From assembly GCA_031419455.1 (NCBI GenBank), contig JANOKS010000135.1:1-64000 (forward strand): a DNA stretch of 64,000 nt, read 5' to 3'. Positions 35,697-44,438 of this stretch are shown piece by piece. The notes under the pieces are model-generated. The model searched no databases. It was not told the origin of the DNA and saw only the letters and a program-made list of their open reading frames with translations. The DNA comes from UBA7672 sp031419455. Its GTDB lineage: Bacteria; Pseudomonadota; Alphaproteobacteria; Caulobacterales; Hyphomonadaceae. The position numbers and the translations under genes were made by a program. Numbering within the stretch: the stretch's first letter is position 1; each line of letters begins with the position of its first letter.

Positions 35697-37106
35697 ATGA
35701 CCGAAGCGACCGCAACCCAGACCCCGGTCCCCCGCGCCCCGGTACCAATGTCCACACCGGCCTCGCTCGATCCTGCAGCGCGCGTCGAGGCGTTGCGCAG
35801 CGTGGGGTCGGCCTTCGGGCGCACGCGCCTGCGCACGCTCGTCTCGCTGCGCTGGATGGCCATCGCGGGCCAGGCGGGGGCCGTGCTCTTCGTGCAGTAC
35901 GGGCTGGGCTTCGACCTGCCGCTTGCCGCGTGCCTTGCCGCCGTCGGCGCGTCGGCCTGGCTCAACGTGGCGCTGATGGCGGTCTTCCCCTCGCAGCACC
36001 TCTCCTCGCCCTCGGAAACCGCAGGCCAGCTGGCGTTCGACACCGTGCAGCTCTCCGTGCTCATCGGCCTGACGGGCGGCCTCGAGAATCCATTCCTCCT
36101 GATGATCCTGGCGCCCGTCACGGTCGGCGCGTCCCGCCTGCTGCCCGCCTATGCGGGAGCGCTGGCGCTTCTGGCGCTGGTGTGCTGCGCCGGCATGTGG
36201 GTCTGGGGCCTTCCCCTGCCATGGAGTGGCGAGGCGCCGCTCGACATCCCGCCCCTCTACCAGGCGGGACAGCTCGCCGCCGTCGCCATCGGCCTCGTCT
36301 TCTTCACCGTCTCGGCCTGGCGCACCGGCCGCGACGAGGCGCATCTCGTCTCCGCGCTCGACGCCGTGCAGGCCGTGCTGGCGCGCGAACAGCAGCTGTC
36401 AGCGCTTGGCGCGCTCGCCGCCGCCACCGCGCACGAGCTTGGCACGCCACTCGCCACCATTCACCTGGCTGCCCGTGAACTCGGCCGCAGCGTGAAGCCG
36501 GGCCATCCCGCGCGCGAGGACGTGGAACTCATCATCGAGCAGGCCGAACGCTGCCGCACGATCCTGAGACAGATCTCCCAGCGCCGCCACATGACCGACG
36601 CCGCCATGGCCCGCGCCACGCTGCCCTCGCTGATCGAGGAGGCCGCCGAACCACACAATGGCTCCGGCATCCACGTGCAATGCTCCAGTTCCCCGCTCGC
36701 CGGCGGGGCAAGCGCGGGCGATCGTCCGCCCGAAGTGATCCGCAAGCCGGAGATTATCCATGCGCTGGGCGCGTTCATCGAAAACGCCGCCAGCTTTGCA
36801 GCCAGGGAAGTCTCTGTGAACGCCCGCTGGTCCGACGAGGAAGTCCGGATCTACGTCACCGACGATGGTCCCGGTTTCGCCCCTTCCGTGCTGGCCAAGC
36901 TTGGCGAACCTTATTTTTCCGAACGCCGGATCGAGCAGCGGGGCGGGGGCATGGGCCTTGGGTTCTTCATCGCCTGCACCCTGCTGGAGCGCACCGGCGC
37001 CCGCGTAACCCCCTATAACCGGCAGTTTCCGGCCAAGGGCGCCGTGATCCGCATCGTCTGGCCCCGCTCCGCCATTGAGGCCCCGGAGGGGTGGGCCGAG
37101 GGCTGA
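35697..37106 (+). CDS. regB: Redox-sensing histidine kinase RegB/PrrB
   Basis: This 469-aa membrane kinase senses quinone redox state and phosphorylates RegA to switch energy metabolism genes. It has six predicted membrane segments (residues about 45-215) with the ubiquinone-binding motif GGLENPF. The H-box is AAATAHELGTPLATI with phospho-His near 245. The redox Cys lies in EQAERCRTILRQI (about 285). ATP-binding N and G boxes follow: ENAASF, DDGPGF and GGGMGLGFF. All RegB hallmarks are intact. Confidence 0.95.
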   Translation: MTEATATQTPVPRAPVPMSTPASLDPAARVEALRSVGSAFGRTRLRTLVSLRWMAIAGQAGAVLFVQYGLGFDLPLAACLAAVGASAWLNVALMAVFPSQHLSSPSETAGQLAFDTVQLSVLIGLTGGLENPFLLMILAPVTVGASRLLPAYAGALALLALVCCAGMWVWGLPLPWSGEAPLDIPPLYQAGQLAAVAIGLVFFTVSAWRTGRDEAHLVSALDAVQAVLAREQQLSALGALAAATAHELGTPLATIHLAARELGRSVKPGHPAREDVELIIEQAERCRTILRQISQRRHMTDAAMARATLPSLIEEAAEPHNGSGIHVQCSSSPLAGGASAGDRPPEVIRKPEIIHALGAFIENAASFAAREVSVNARWSDEEVRIYVTDDGPGFAPSVLAKLGEPYFSERRIEQRGGGMGLGFFIACTLLERTGARVTPYNRQFPAKGAVIRIVWPRSAIEAPEGWAEG

Positions 37107-37250
37107 GGCGAGAATTCGCGCGCCACGGAAGCCCTTGAGAAGCTGGACAGAATTCCGTGCATTGGTCTATTTCGTCGCACCCTTTATATTGCGCGTGTTG
37201 ATATTGCCCCCGTCGATACTGCCTATGTCGGCATTGCTGGGAGACAGCCC

Positions 37251-37817
37251 TTGGAAGACCAGGTCGAATCCGATCCCAGGATCGCAGCGCTTGAAGACAA
37301 GACGCTGCTGGTTCTGGACGATGACGCGCCTTTCCGGGCGCGCCTCACCCGTGCGCTGGCCCAGCGCGGCTTCGATGTCACCGCCGTGGGCTCGGTCGCC
37401 GAGGCGCGCGAGCAGTTGAAGAAGCGGGTGCCCGCCTTCGCCGTGGTCGATCTCCGGCTCGAGGATGGCACGGGTCTCGAAATCGTCGAGGCGCTCCATA
37501 GCGTGCGCGAGGACAGCCACGCCGTGATCCTCACCGGCTATGGCGCCATCTCCACTGCTGTTGCCGCCGTTAAGGCCGGCGCTATCGACTACCTGCCCAA
37601 GCCCGCCGACATCGACGATGTCGTCAACGCGCTCCTGACCGGCCGCTCGGATCGTCCCGAGCCGCCCGAAAACCCCATGTCGGCCGACCGCGTCCGCTGG
37701 GAACACATCCAGCGCGTCTACGAGCTCTGCAACCACAACGTCTCGGAAACCGCCCGCCGCCTCAACATGCACCGCCGCACTCTCCAGCGCATCCTCGCCA
37801 AACGCGCGCCGCGGTAG
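37251..37817 (+). CDS. regA: Response regulator RegA/PrrA
   Basis: This 188-aa regulator has a receiver domain (LLVLDDDAPFRARL acidic pocket, phospho-acceptor Asp66 in AVVDLRLEDG, Thr in VILTGYG, Lys in LPKPAD). A short Pro linker (PEPPENP) and a Fis-type helix-turn-helix at the C-terminus (YELCNHNVSETARRLNMHRRTLQRIL) match RegA almost perfectly. It starts with TTG at 37251, preceded by GGGAGA. The gap to regB is 144 bp, so it may have its own promoter. Confidence 0.95.
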   Translation: MEDQVESDPRIAALEDKTLLVLDDDAPFRARLTRALAQRGFDVTAVGSVAEAREQLKKRVPAFAVVDLRLEDGTGLEIVEALHSVREDSHAVILTGYGAISTAVAAVKAGAIDYLPKPADIDDVVNALLTGRSDRPEPPENPMSADRVRWEHIQRVYELCNHNVSETARRLNMHRRTLQRILAKRAPR

Positions 37818-37840
37818 GCAATCAAGGCGCTGACCAATGG

Positions 37841-37966
37841 TGTCATTCCGGGCGAAGGCGCAAAGCGCCGCAGACCCGGAACCCAGGCGCGGCATGCACT
37901 ACCGCCTGCACGCGCCGCCCTTGGGTTCCCGCTCTCCGCAACTGCGTTGCTCCGGCGGGAATGACA
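37841..37966. repeat. Dispersed inverted-repeat element (TGTCATTCC...GGAATGACA)
   Basis: The outer arms TGTCATTCC (37841-37849) and GGAATGACA (37958-37966), with inner arms GGAACCCA and TGGGTTCC, form a long hairpin. Such TCATTCC-bounded elements are repeated through many alphaproteobacterial genomes. Confidence 0.7.
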
Positions 37967-38065
37967 GCTACGGATGCTGAAAGGGCCTCGGCTCGTCGCG
38001 CATTAAGCCTTGCGTCAAATTTCGTCCGTAATCAGCTCTATGCTGCAGGCGGATCGGAGACCTTG

Positions 38066-38560
38066 ATGAAACTGCGACTTGCCCTGATTGCCGCCCTGCT
38101 GATCCTCGCGCCGGCCGCCTCCGCTCAATCGAAGGCGATCGGCCGTTTCAGCGACTGGCGCGTCTACACCGAGGGCGAGGGCCGCGCGATGATCTGCTTC
38201 GCCACGGTCGAAGCCTCCGACAAGGCGCCGAAATCCACCGAGCACGGCGAGGTGGTGTTCTATGTCACCGCCTGGAAATCCGGCGCGGCCTCCAACCAGC
38301 CCAGCCTGCGCGTCGGCTACACGCTGCGCTCGGACATCGCGCCTGCCGCCATCATCGGCCGCGAGCGCTTCCCGATGTACGCCGCGGGGCCTGAGGCCTT
38401 CGTGAAGGGCAATCGCGACAGCGCGCTGGTCGAGGCCATGAAGAAAGGCTCCGAACTCCGCGTCGAAGCCGCCTCGGTGAAGGACGCGCGCACCGCCTAC
38501 CACTTCTCGCTGAAAGGCTCGCGCGAAGCGATCGACAAGGCGCGGACGCTCTGCAGGTAG
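38066..38560 (+). CDS. Invasion-associated locus B (IalB) family protein
   Basis: This 164-aa secreted protein has a signal peptide ending AASAQ (residue 21) followed by the IalB family pattern: FSDWRVYTEGEGRAMICFATVEA, the conserved paired Cys (C44 and the near-C-terminal C), and the LRVGYTLRSDI strand. IalB aids erythrocyte invasion in Bartonella, but homologues are common in free-living alphaproteobacteria with unknown envelope roles. The start at 38066 follows GGAGACCTTG. Confidence 0.88.
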   Translation: MKLRLALIAALLILAPAASAQSKAIGRFSDWRVYTEGEGRAMICFATVEASDKAPKSTEHGEVVFYVTAWKSGAASNQPSLRVGYTLRSDIAPAAIIGRERFPMYAAGPEAFVKGNRDSALVEAMKKGSELRVEAASVKDARTAYHFSLKGSREAIDKARTLCR

Positions 38561-38578
38561 CAGGCGCTTCCGATCTAA

Positions 38579-38661
38579 GTAGGGTGGATAGAGCGAAGCG
38601 AAATCCACCTTTTCGTCGGCGTGGCGCGACGGTGGATTTCGCTCCGCTCTATCCACCCTAC
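38579..38661. repeat. Palindromic repeat GTAGGGTGGAT..., copy 1
   Basis: The block begins GTAGGGTGGATAGAGCG and ends with its complement, CGCTCTATCCACCCTAC, around a GC-rich core with AAATCCACC/GGTGGATTT arms. The same block recurs at 46752-46833. It forms a stem of about 29 bp with few mismatches. Confidence 0.92.
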
Positions 38662-38755
38662 GATCCGGTTGCCGAGCGCTCATCCCGAGCACTTGCCTGT
38701 CCGCGCGCCGGCCTTAGTCTCCTCTCCCACGCACACAACAGCAAGGACGCGCCCC

Positions 38756-39121
38756 ATGGCCTATGTCGACGGATTCATCCTGCCCGTGCCGGAAGGCAAC
38801 CTGGACGCCTACAAGAAGGACGCGAAGAAGGCGGGCAGGGCGTGGATGAAACACGGCGCGTTGATGTACTGGGAATCGGTCGCCGACGACGTGCCCGCCG
38901 GCAAGTCCACCGACTTCCACAAGGCGGTAAAGCGCAAGGAGGGCGAGACCATCGTCTTCGCCTTCGCGGTCTACAAGAACCGCAAGCACCGCGACGAGGT
39001 GATGAAGAAAGTCATGGCCGACCCGTCTATGAAGATGGACCCCGCCACCATGCCCTTCGACGGCAAGCGCATGTTCTGGGGCGGCTTCAAGAGCTTCATC
39101 GAGCTGCAGGCGAAGGAATAG
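38756..39121 (+). CDS. DUF1428 family protein
   Basis: This 121-aa protein begins MAYVDGFILPVPEGNLDAYK. It has the conserved DUF1428 features KAGRAWMKHGALMYWES, FHKAVKRKEGETIVFAFAVYKNRKHRDEVMKKVMADP and MPFDGKRMFWGGFKSFI. The family has a ferredoxin-like dimeric alpha/beta barrel fold and an unknown function. It is cytosolic. It lies about 95 bp downstream of a palindromic repeat. Confidence 0.93.
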   Translation: MAYVDGFILPVPEGNLDAYKKDAKKAGRAWMKHGALMYWESVADDVPAGKSTDFHKAVKRKEGETIVFAFAVYKNRKHRDEVMKKVMADPSMKMDPATMPFDGKRMFWGGFKSFIELQAKE

Positions 39122-39205
39122 TCGGGGCAGCTTCGCGCCCCGTCGAGACCTCTGCAGCCCAAGGGGTATCGCGTGCTTGGCCGGTTTGAGGTATGAGCCC
39201 GGCAA

Positions 39206-40405
39206 ATGTCCGTGGAACTCGATCTCACTCGAAAGCCCGCCGCCGTAGCGGCTATGCCCAACCTCGCTGGCCATAACTTGGCAGGCTTGGGCCGCGAGGG
39301 CCTGCGCCTGGCGATGATCGCCGCCGGCGTCGAGGACAAGAAAGCGCGCATGCGCGCCAGCCAGCTGTGGCGCTGGATCTACCATTACGGCGTCACCGAC
39401 TTCGCCAGGATGACCGACGTCGCGAAAGAACTCCGCACCCAGCTCGGCGAGAAGTTCGTCCTCGAACGCCCCCCTACAGCCATGGCGCAGACCTCCGTCG
39501 ACGGCACGCGTAAATGGCTCATCGGCTATGGCCCAAATGTCGAAGCCGAATGCGTCTACATTCCCGATGTCGGCAAGGCGGGCGCGCTGTGCGTCTCGAG
39601 CCAGGTCGGCTGCACGCTCACCTGTTCGTTCTGCCACACCGGCACGCAGAAGCTGGTGCGTAACCTCTCCGCCGCCGAGATCGTCAACCAGGTGATGGTC
39701 GCGCGCGATGCGCTGGAGGAATGGCCGACCGCAGATCGCCCGCTGAACCTTGGTGATCGCCGTCTCACCAACATCGTCTTCATGGGCATGGGCGAGCCGC
39801 TCTACAATCTCGACAATGTCGTCGAGGCCCTCGAGACCATCGGCGATGGCGACGGCATCTCGATCTCCAAGCGCCGCATCACGGTCTCCACCGCAGGCGT
39901 CGCCCCGAAAATCCCCGAGTTGGGCAAGCGCACCGGCGCCATGCTCGCCATCAGCCTGCACGCCACGAACGACGACCTGCGCGACGAACTCGTGCCGCTC
40001 AACAAGAAGTACGACCTCAAGGAACTCTTCGACGCGATCCGCGCCTATCCGGACCTGTCGAACTCGAAGCGCGTCACATTCGAATATGTGATGCTCAAGG
40101 GCGTCAACGACACGCTGGCCGAAGCAAAGGACCTCGTCCGCCTGCTCAAGGGCGTGCCGTCCAAGATCAACCTGATCCCGTTCAATCCGTGGCCCGACAC
40201 GAAGTACGAATGCTCCGATTGGGACACCATCGAGGCCTTCGCCGAAGTCCTCAACCGCGCCGGTTACGCCTCACCCATCCGCACCCCCCGCGGCCGCGAC
40301 ATCCTCGCCGCTTGCGGCCAGCTCCGCTCCGAGTCGGTCAAGGAGAAAGCCAGCGAACGCCTGAAAGCGCGGTTGGCGGAGAAGGAAGCTTCAGCTGAAG
40401 GATGA
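39206..40405 (+). CDS. rlmN: Dual-specificity 23S rRNA (A2503-C2)/tRNA (A37-C2) methyltransferase RlmN
   Basis: RlmN is a radical SAM enzyme that methylates A2503 of 23S rRNA and A37 of some tRNAs, promoting accurate translation. The 399-aa protein has the [4Fe-4S] triad in CTLTCSFCHTG near residue 135 and the conserved SSQVGC upstream. NIVFMGMGEPLYNLDNV and the ISLHATNDDLRDELVPLN motif follow, with the methyl-carrying Cys late in LAACGQL. It ends in a Lys/Glu-rich tail. The start at 39206 has no strong ribosome-binding site. Confidence 0.97.
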   Translation: MSVELDLTRKPAAVAAMPNLAGHNLAGLGREGLRLAMIAAGVEDKKARMRASQLWRWIYHYGVTDFARMTDVAKELRTQLGEKFVLERPPTAMAQTSVDGTRKWLIGYGPNVEAECVYIPDVGKAGALCVSSQVGCTLTCSFCHTGTQKLVRNLSAAEIVNQVMVARDALEEWPTADRPLNLGDRRLTNIVFMGMGEPLYNLDNVVEALETIGDGDGISISKRRITVSTAGVAPKIPELGKRTGAMLAISLHATNDDLRDELVPLNKKYDLKELFDAIRAYPDLSNSKRVTFEYVMLKGVNDTLAEAKDLVRLLKGVPSKINLIPFNPWPDTKYECSDWDTIEAFAEVLNRAGYASPIRTPRGRDILAACGQLRSESVKEKASERLKARLAEKEASAEG

Positions 40406-40433
40406 CGCGCATTGCTTTGAGATGGCCAACAAT

Positions 40434-40447
40434 CATGTTATAACATG
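40434..40447. promoter_or_regulatory. Perfect palindrome CATGTTATAACATG before the toxin-antitoxin pair
   Basis: A 14-bp perfect palindrome lies 20 bp upstream of the antitoxin start and includes a TATAAC -10-like core. This is the usual position of an AbrB-type antitoxin autoregulatory operator. Confidence 0.7.
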
Positions 40448-40467
40448 GTCGGCTCAAGGGCTTGAAC

Positions 40468-40695
40468 ATGACGCGGCTGAAGATACGACAGATCGGGAAC
40501 TCACAGGGCGTCCTGCTTCCCAAAGATCTCCTTGGCGAAGCCAATGCACAGCTTGGCGATGATGTCATTGCGACGGTCAAGCCGAACGGTGTGATCGAAT
40601 TGAAGCCGGTTCGCGCAGGTAAGGAAGATCTCATGACGACTGCGCGCGGCATCATGGTCAAGCGTCGGAAAGTTCTGCGCGCGCTGGCAAAGTGA
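40468..40695 (+). CDS. AbrB/MazE-type antitoxin
   Basis: This 75-aa swapped-hairpin DNA-binding antitoxin begins MTRLKIRQIGNSQGVLLPKDLL, the signature of the SpoVT/AbrB domain (RQIGNSQGV...LLP). Its C-terminus (ARGIMVKRRKVLRALAK) is the probable toxin-binding tail. The following Doc-like frame overlaps its stop codon (GTGA). A TTG two codons upstream is in frame. The antitoxin appears intact although its toxin is broken. Confidence 0.92.
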   Translation: MTRLKIRQIGNSQGVLLPKDLLGEANAQLGDDVIATVKPNGVIELKPVRAGKEDLMTTARGIMVKRRKVLRALAK

Positions 40696-41077
40696 CCACC
40701 CCGGTCTGGATACCAGCCGAAATCGTCGCCGCTATTCATGATGAGCAGATCAAGGAGCATGGCGGGTTGGCAGGCACGCGCGATGAAAATCTTCTCGACA
40801 GCGCTTTGATGTGCCCGCAGAACGCCTTCGCGTATGGCGATCGGACCTGTGTTCGCTTGCCTCTCTCTACGCCGCTGGCCTTGTCCGCAATCACCCCTTC
40901 GCAGATGGCAACAAGCGAACCGCCTTCGTCTGCTGCGAGCTGTTCCTTGTAACCAATGGCCTGCTGCTCACGGCCGACGACGATGCCTGTATCGAAAAGA
41001 CAGTGGCGCTGGCCGCTGGCGAGATTCATGAGCACGATTTCGCTGTTTGGCTGCGCAGCAATGTCGAGCCGTGCTGA
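40692..41077 (+). pseudogene. doc: Doc-like Fic-domain toxin, frameshifted
   Basis: The first frame encodes VWIPAEIVAAIHDEQIKEHGG, continuing to ALMCPQNAFAYGD. The coding sense then jumps at about 40845 to another frame encoding DLCSLASLYAAGLVRNHPFADGNKRTAFVCCELF and on to the C-terminus. The Fic motif HPF-x-DGNKR is intact in the second frame. One missing base near 40842-40846 would restore a ~128-residue Doc. Doc phosphorylates EF-Tu; here it should be inactive unless the shift is a sequencing artefact or is programmed. Confidence 0.9.
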
Positions 41078-41152
41078 CGGATTTTCACGACTGACAATGC
41101 TGCACGCGTTGGACTGGCGGCATCCGGGGCTTTGCCTCGCGGTCCAACCGGC

Positions 41153-42196
41153 TCACACTCCAAACCGCTCCACCACCTCGCTCGTCTCGTTCCCGCTCGG
41201 CTTCTTCGCGCCGCCGACCAGCCACACGCCATCGCCGATCGTGATGCCGCCCAGCCCATGGCGCGGCGTCGGCATGGGCGCCGCCGCCTCCCAGGCATCG
41301 GTCTTCGGATCGTAGGCCCACACCTCTGCGTGCACCCTTCCGCCATCGTGGAAATACTCTCCGCCGAACACGTACAGCTTGCCCGCAATCACGCCCGCCG
41401 CATTGCCGCCCGCGCCTGATCCCTTCGGCATCGGCGCCGCGGTGCGCCACTTGTCCTCCTTCGGATCATAGACCTCGTGCGCATCAGACGGCCCATCCGT
41501 CACGTGCCGCCCGCCCGCCACATGCCACAGCCCGCCGATCATCGCGCCGGCCGCGCTGTTGCGCTTCGACAGCGCCAGCGCCGCCCGCGACCAGCTGTTG
41601 GCGCCCACATCGTAGACAAGATGATGATCCGTATCCGCATGATCGCCATAGCCAAGGTTCGCCGCGCCCTTCGGCGTCCGCCCGCCGACACTATGGATGC
41701 GCCCGCTGATCACAGCCGCGACCGACTCGCCATGCGCCGCCGGCGCCGCCGCCAGCGCCGCCCAAGCGCCCGCCGCCTCGTCCAGAACCAGCGTCTCACG
41801 CTGCATGATCCAGTTCACCGCGCCCGCATTGGTCGCAAACCCGCCGAGCACATAAAGCCTGCCGCCATGACTCACCGCCTGCGGATGATGCCGCGGCGCG
41901 GGCAGGGCGGCCAGCATCTCGGACGCGCCCGTCGCCGGATCATACGCCACATGCCGATCCGATACGCCAACCACGCGCCCACCCTCGCCCAGCAGGCCGC
42001 CCACCACATGGATGCGTCCCTTGTGCAGCGCCGGATAGATCTCCTGCACCGCAAACGGCAGCGGCGGCTTCGCGCTCCACTGTGGTGCCGCCGGCGCCTG
42101 CGCCCCACCGGGCTGGTTGGTACACGCCGCAGCGATACCCGCTCCAGCGGCCAGCAATGCGGTGCCCAGCAATGCGGTGCGACGTGTCAGCAACAT
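41153..42196 (-). CDS. Kelch-repeat lipoprotein
   Basis: This 347-aa protein has a twin-arginine-like start (LLTRRTALLGTALL) and a possible lipobox at Cys25. Five or six Kelch blades follow, each with the GG-x-GG-Y/W pattern: GRIHVVGGLLGEGG, GRLYVLGGFATNAG, GRIHSVGGRTPKG, GLWHVAGGRHVTDG, GKLYVFGGEYFHDG and GVWLVGGAKKPSG. It is a periplasmic beta-propeller. Kelch propellers bind sugars or proteins or act as galactose-oxidase-like domains, but no catalytic motif is visible. Confidence 0.85.
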   Translation of the reverse strand: MLLTRRTALLGTALLAAGAGIAAACTNQPGGAQAPAAPQWSAKPPLPFAVQEIYPALHKGRIHVVGGLLGEGGRVVGVSDRHVAYDPATGASEMLAALPAPRHHPQAVSHGGRLYVLGGFATNAGAVNWIMQRETLVLDEAAGAWAALAAAPAAHGESVAAVISGRIHSVGGRTPKGAANLGYGDHADTDHHLVYDVGANSWSRAALALSKRNSAAGAMIGGLWHVAGGRHVTDGPSDAHEVYDPKEDKWRTAAPMPKGSGAGGNAAGVIAGKLYVFGGEYFHDGGRVHAEVWAYDPKTDAWEAAAPMPTPRHGLGGITIGDGVWLVGGAKKPSGNETSEVVERFGV

Positions 42197-42269
42197 CGTG
42201 ATTGATCCCTCGCTCGACTAAGGCGGCAACACGGCTAGCATGCGCGAAAACCATCAGGGATCAAACACC

Positions 42270-42728
42270 ATGCGGCTCGCCTTGTCCTTCGCGCTTCTCG
42301 CGCTCTCGGCATGCACGGCCACGCCGTCCACGCCATCCCTCGCGCCTGAAGCGGCCGTCGAGCAGCACATGTGGGACTACACAAAAGCGTGGAACCGCCA
42401 CGATAGCGCAACCATCGCCCGCGACTTCTACCGCACAGGCCCAGCCGTTGCAGAGCAGGAAGCAAACCTCGAACGCGGCTTCGCAGCCTTGCGCGAACAG
42501 GGCTATCACCACTCCGACATCCACGAGGTCAAGGGCTGCATCACCGGCGAGGACACTGCGTGGGCCGCGATGAAATTCACCCGCCTCAAGCAGAACGGCG
42601 AACCCCTGCCGCCCACCATCCGCGCCAGCTCCTACACCCTCAGCAGATTCCCCGAAGGTTGGCGCATCACCAAAGTCGGCGCCGGCGGCGTCAGCGCGGA
42701 CCAGCCGCTCGCGTGCCCTGCGGGCTGA
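42270..42728 (+). CDS. SnoaL/DUF4440-like lipoprotein
   Basis: This 152-aa lipoprotein (lipobox LALSAC, Cys15) has a nuclear-transport-factor-2-like fold: EAAVEQHMWDYTKAWNRHDSATIARDFYRTG, a KGCITGEDTAWAAMKFTRL strand and RFPEGWRITKVGAGG at the end, the typical DUF4440 closing. The start at MRLALSF (42270) gives a proper signal peptide. The substrate or partner is unknown. Confidence 0.75.
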   Translation: MRLALSFALLALSACTATPSTPSLAPEAAVEQHMWDYTKAWNRHDSATIARDFYRTGPAVAEQEANLERGFAALREQGYHHSDIHEVKGCITGEDTAWAAMKFTRLKQNGEPLPPTIRASSYTLSRFPEGWRITKVGAGGVSADQPLACPAG

Positions 42729-42736
42729 GCCAAGCG

Positions 42737-43219
42737 TCAATTGTCGAGACTGGTGCGCAGCTCCGCGATCTCTTCTTCACGTGTCTTGATCGATCCGCCA
42801 GCGTAGACGACCAAACTGGCCTGCCCGCCCAAGTTTGTGAAGCTGGCATAGATGGTTGGCCAATGATCTGATTTGGTTGGCTTGAATCGCGGCTGCACAT
42901 CGGGATTCCAGTCCGTCTCAAGTAGCCGGCAACGGCGTTCGGCCTCATGCTCAAAACAGATTTCGTGAGCTGTTCCCTGAAGCGTCCACGTCATCGCAAC
43001 CGATGCACCTCGAGCGGAATGCAAAACGGTCGCCATGTCGATTTCATAAACTGTAGACAGATCGCGCCGGGATACGCTGGCGGCCGGGTAAGCGATAAAG
43101 GGGTCCACAGCACTAACGACGACCCTGTCCAGCCAGTCGTCTGAGGCCTCTTGTGCCAGCGCAGGCAGCGCTAGGGCCGGTGCCAAGACCAGCAACAATA
43201 TGCCTGCACAAGTCTTCAT
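42737..43219 (-). CDS. Secreted hypothetical protein
   Basis: This 160-aa protein has a signal peptide MKTCAGILLLVLAPALALPALAQ. The mature part contains ATVLHSARGASVAMTWTLQGTAHEICFEHEAERRCRLLETDW. Two or three Cys may form a disulphide. No family was recognised. It ends next to the SnoaL-like gene (convergent, 8 bp apart) and starts 11 bp downstream of the alpha-hydroxy-acid oxidase stop, suggesting co-transcription with that gene. Confidence 0.65.
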   Translation of the reverse strand: MKTCAGILLLVLAPALALPALAQEASDDWLDRVVVSAVDPFIAYPAASVSRRDLSTVYEIDMATVLHSARGASVAMTWTLQGTAHEICFEHEAERRCRLLETDWNPDVQPRFKPTKSDHWPTIYASFTNLGGQASLVVYAGGSIKTREEEIAELRTSLDN

Positions 43220-43229
43220 GCGCCTCAAG

Positions 43230-44438
43230 TTACCGCAAATCCGCCAGCCTGTCCCGCGTGATCCCGGCCACACTTGTCACGCCACACTGGCGCATCGTCG
43301 CCAGAAGTTCTTCATCCAGCAGGCGCAACGCCACGCCAACGCCATCCGCGCCGAACGCGCCAAGGCCCCAAACATAGGGCCGCCCGACGCACACCATGCT
43401 CGCGCCCAGCGCCAGCGCCTTGAACACGTCCGTCCCCCGCCGGATGCCGCCGTCGATCAGGATCGGTACGCGCCTGTCCACCACGGCCGCGATCTCCGGC
43501 AGCACGTCGAGCGTTCCCACAAGACTGTCCTCCGCCCGCCCGCCATGGTTCGAGACGATGATCCCGTCGACGCCGCGCGCGATCGCCAGCTCGGCATCTT
43601 CCGCCGTCATCACGCCCTTCACCAGCAGGCGTGTCTTCACCAGATCGCGCAGGCGCGAGACATAATCCCAGGTCAGCGCGTTGCTGTTCGGTGAGACCGC
43701 GCCCGTCATGTCGATCCCGTCGAACATTTTCTTGCGCGAAAAGTCATATCCCGCCGGCGATCCATGACAGGTAGAGCATGTCCGTGTGTCGCTGCGTGCA
43801 AAAAGGGCCTGCGTCTCGCGACGGTGTCCGCCGCCGAGCAGGTCGATCGTCAGGACGATCGCCCCCGCGCCAGCCGCCTGGGCGCGTGCCATCATCCTTT
43901 CGCCAAGGGCCGGTATGTTCGTCGTGTAAAGCTGCTGCCACACCGGCAGCCCGTGCGCTTTCATCACGTCTTCCAGCGACACTGTCGTCAGCGCCGACAG
44001 CAGCTGCAGCGCGCGGCGCTTGCCCGCCGCTGCCCCGACAGCGCCCTCGCCATCGGCATGAAACGCCCTCTGGCTCGACACCGGCGAGAGCGCGATCGGC
44101 GAATTGTAGGTCTGGCCGAACAGCGTCGTCGCGAGGCTCACGCGCGACACGTCCACCAGTCGCCGCGGCCGGAGCCCCCAGCTGTCATAGGCCGACCTGT
44201 TCGACACGAGGGTGCGGTCATCCTGCACGCCGCCCGTCAGATAGCCCCAGTGCGCCGGCGGGATCAGTTCCTTCGCACGCGCCTCCAGCTCGAACACATT
44301 GAGGATGTCGCGTGCATCGGCCATGGCGCTCGCCGCACCCCGCTGCGCCAGCGCATCACCAGCGCCTAGCGCCCCCGCCCCAAGCGGCGCAGCCGCCAGC
44401 CACTGCATGAACCTGCGTCTGTCCATCGCCATGCCCAT
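43230..44438 (-). CDS. Tat-exported FMN-dependent alpha-hydroxy-acid oxidase with a CXXCH motif
   Basis: This 402-aa enzyme of the LldD/glycolate-oxidase family has a twin-arginine signal (MDRRRFMQWLAAAPLGAG), the ALSPVSSQRAFHADGE N-terminal block, the catalytic His motif VSNHGGR (about 295-301) and the phosphate-binding DGGIRRGTDVFKALALGA. It is periplasmic if the Tat signal works. Unusually it carries CSTCHG (residues 221-226) in the loop region before the active site, the pattern of covalent c-type heme attachment, which would suit electron transfer to the respiratory chain. The substrate (lactate, mandelate or another) is unknown. Start choices are MGMAMD or MDRRR. Confidence 0.9.
   Translation of the reverse strand: MGMAMDRRRFMQWLAAAPLGAGALGAGDALAQRGAASAMADARDILNVFELEARAKELIPPAHWGYLTGGVQDDRTLVSNRSAYDSWGLRPRRLVDVSRVSLATTLFGQTYNSPIALSPVSSQRAFHADGEGAVGAAAGKRRALQLLSALTTVSLEDVMKAHGLPVWQQLYTTNIPALGERMMARAQAAGAGAIVLTIDLLGGGHRRETQALFARSDTRTCSTCHGSPAGYDFSRKKMFDGIDMTGAVSPNSNALTWDYVSRLRDLVKTRLLVKGVMTAEDAELAIARGVDGIIVSNHGGRAEDSLVGTLDVLPEIAAVVDRRVPILIDGGIRRGTDVFKALALGASMVCVGRPYVWGLGAFGADGVGVALRLLDEELLATMRQCGVTSVAGITRDRLADLR

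Noticed and set aside
40811..41077. Independent start for the second half of Doc
   Set aside because: It lacks a ribosome-binding site and the N-terminal half of the fold; better explained as the downstream part of a frameshifted gene.
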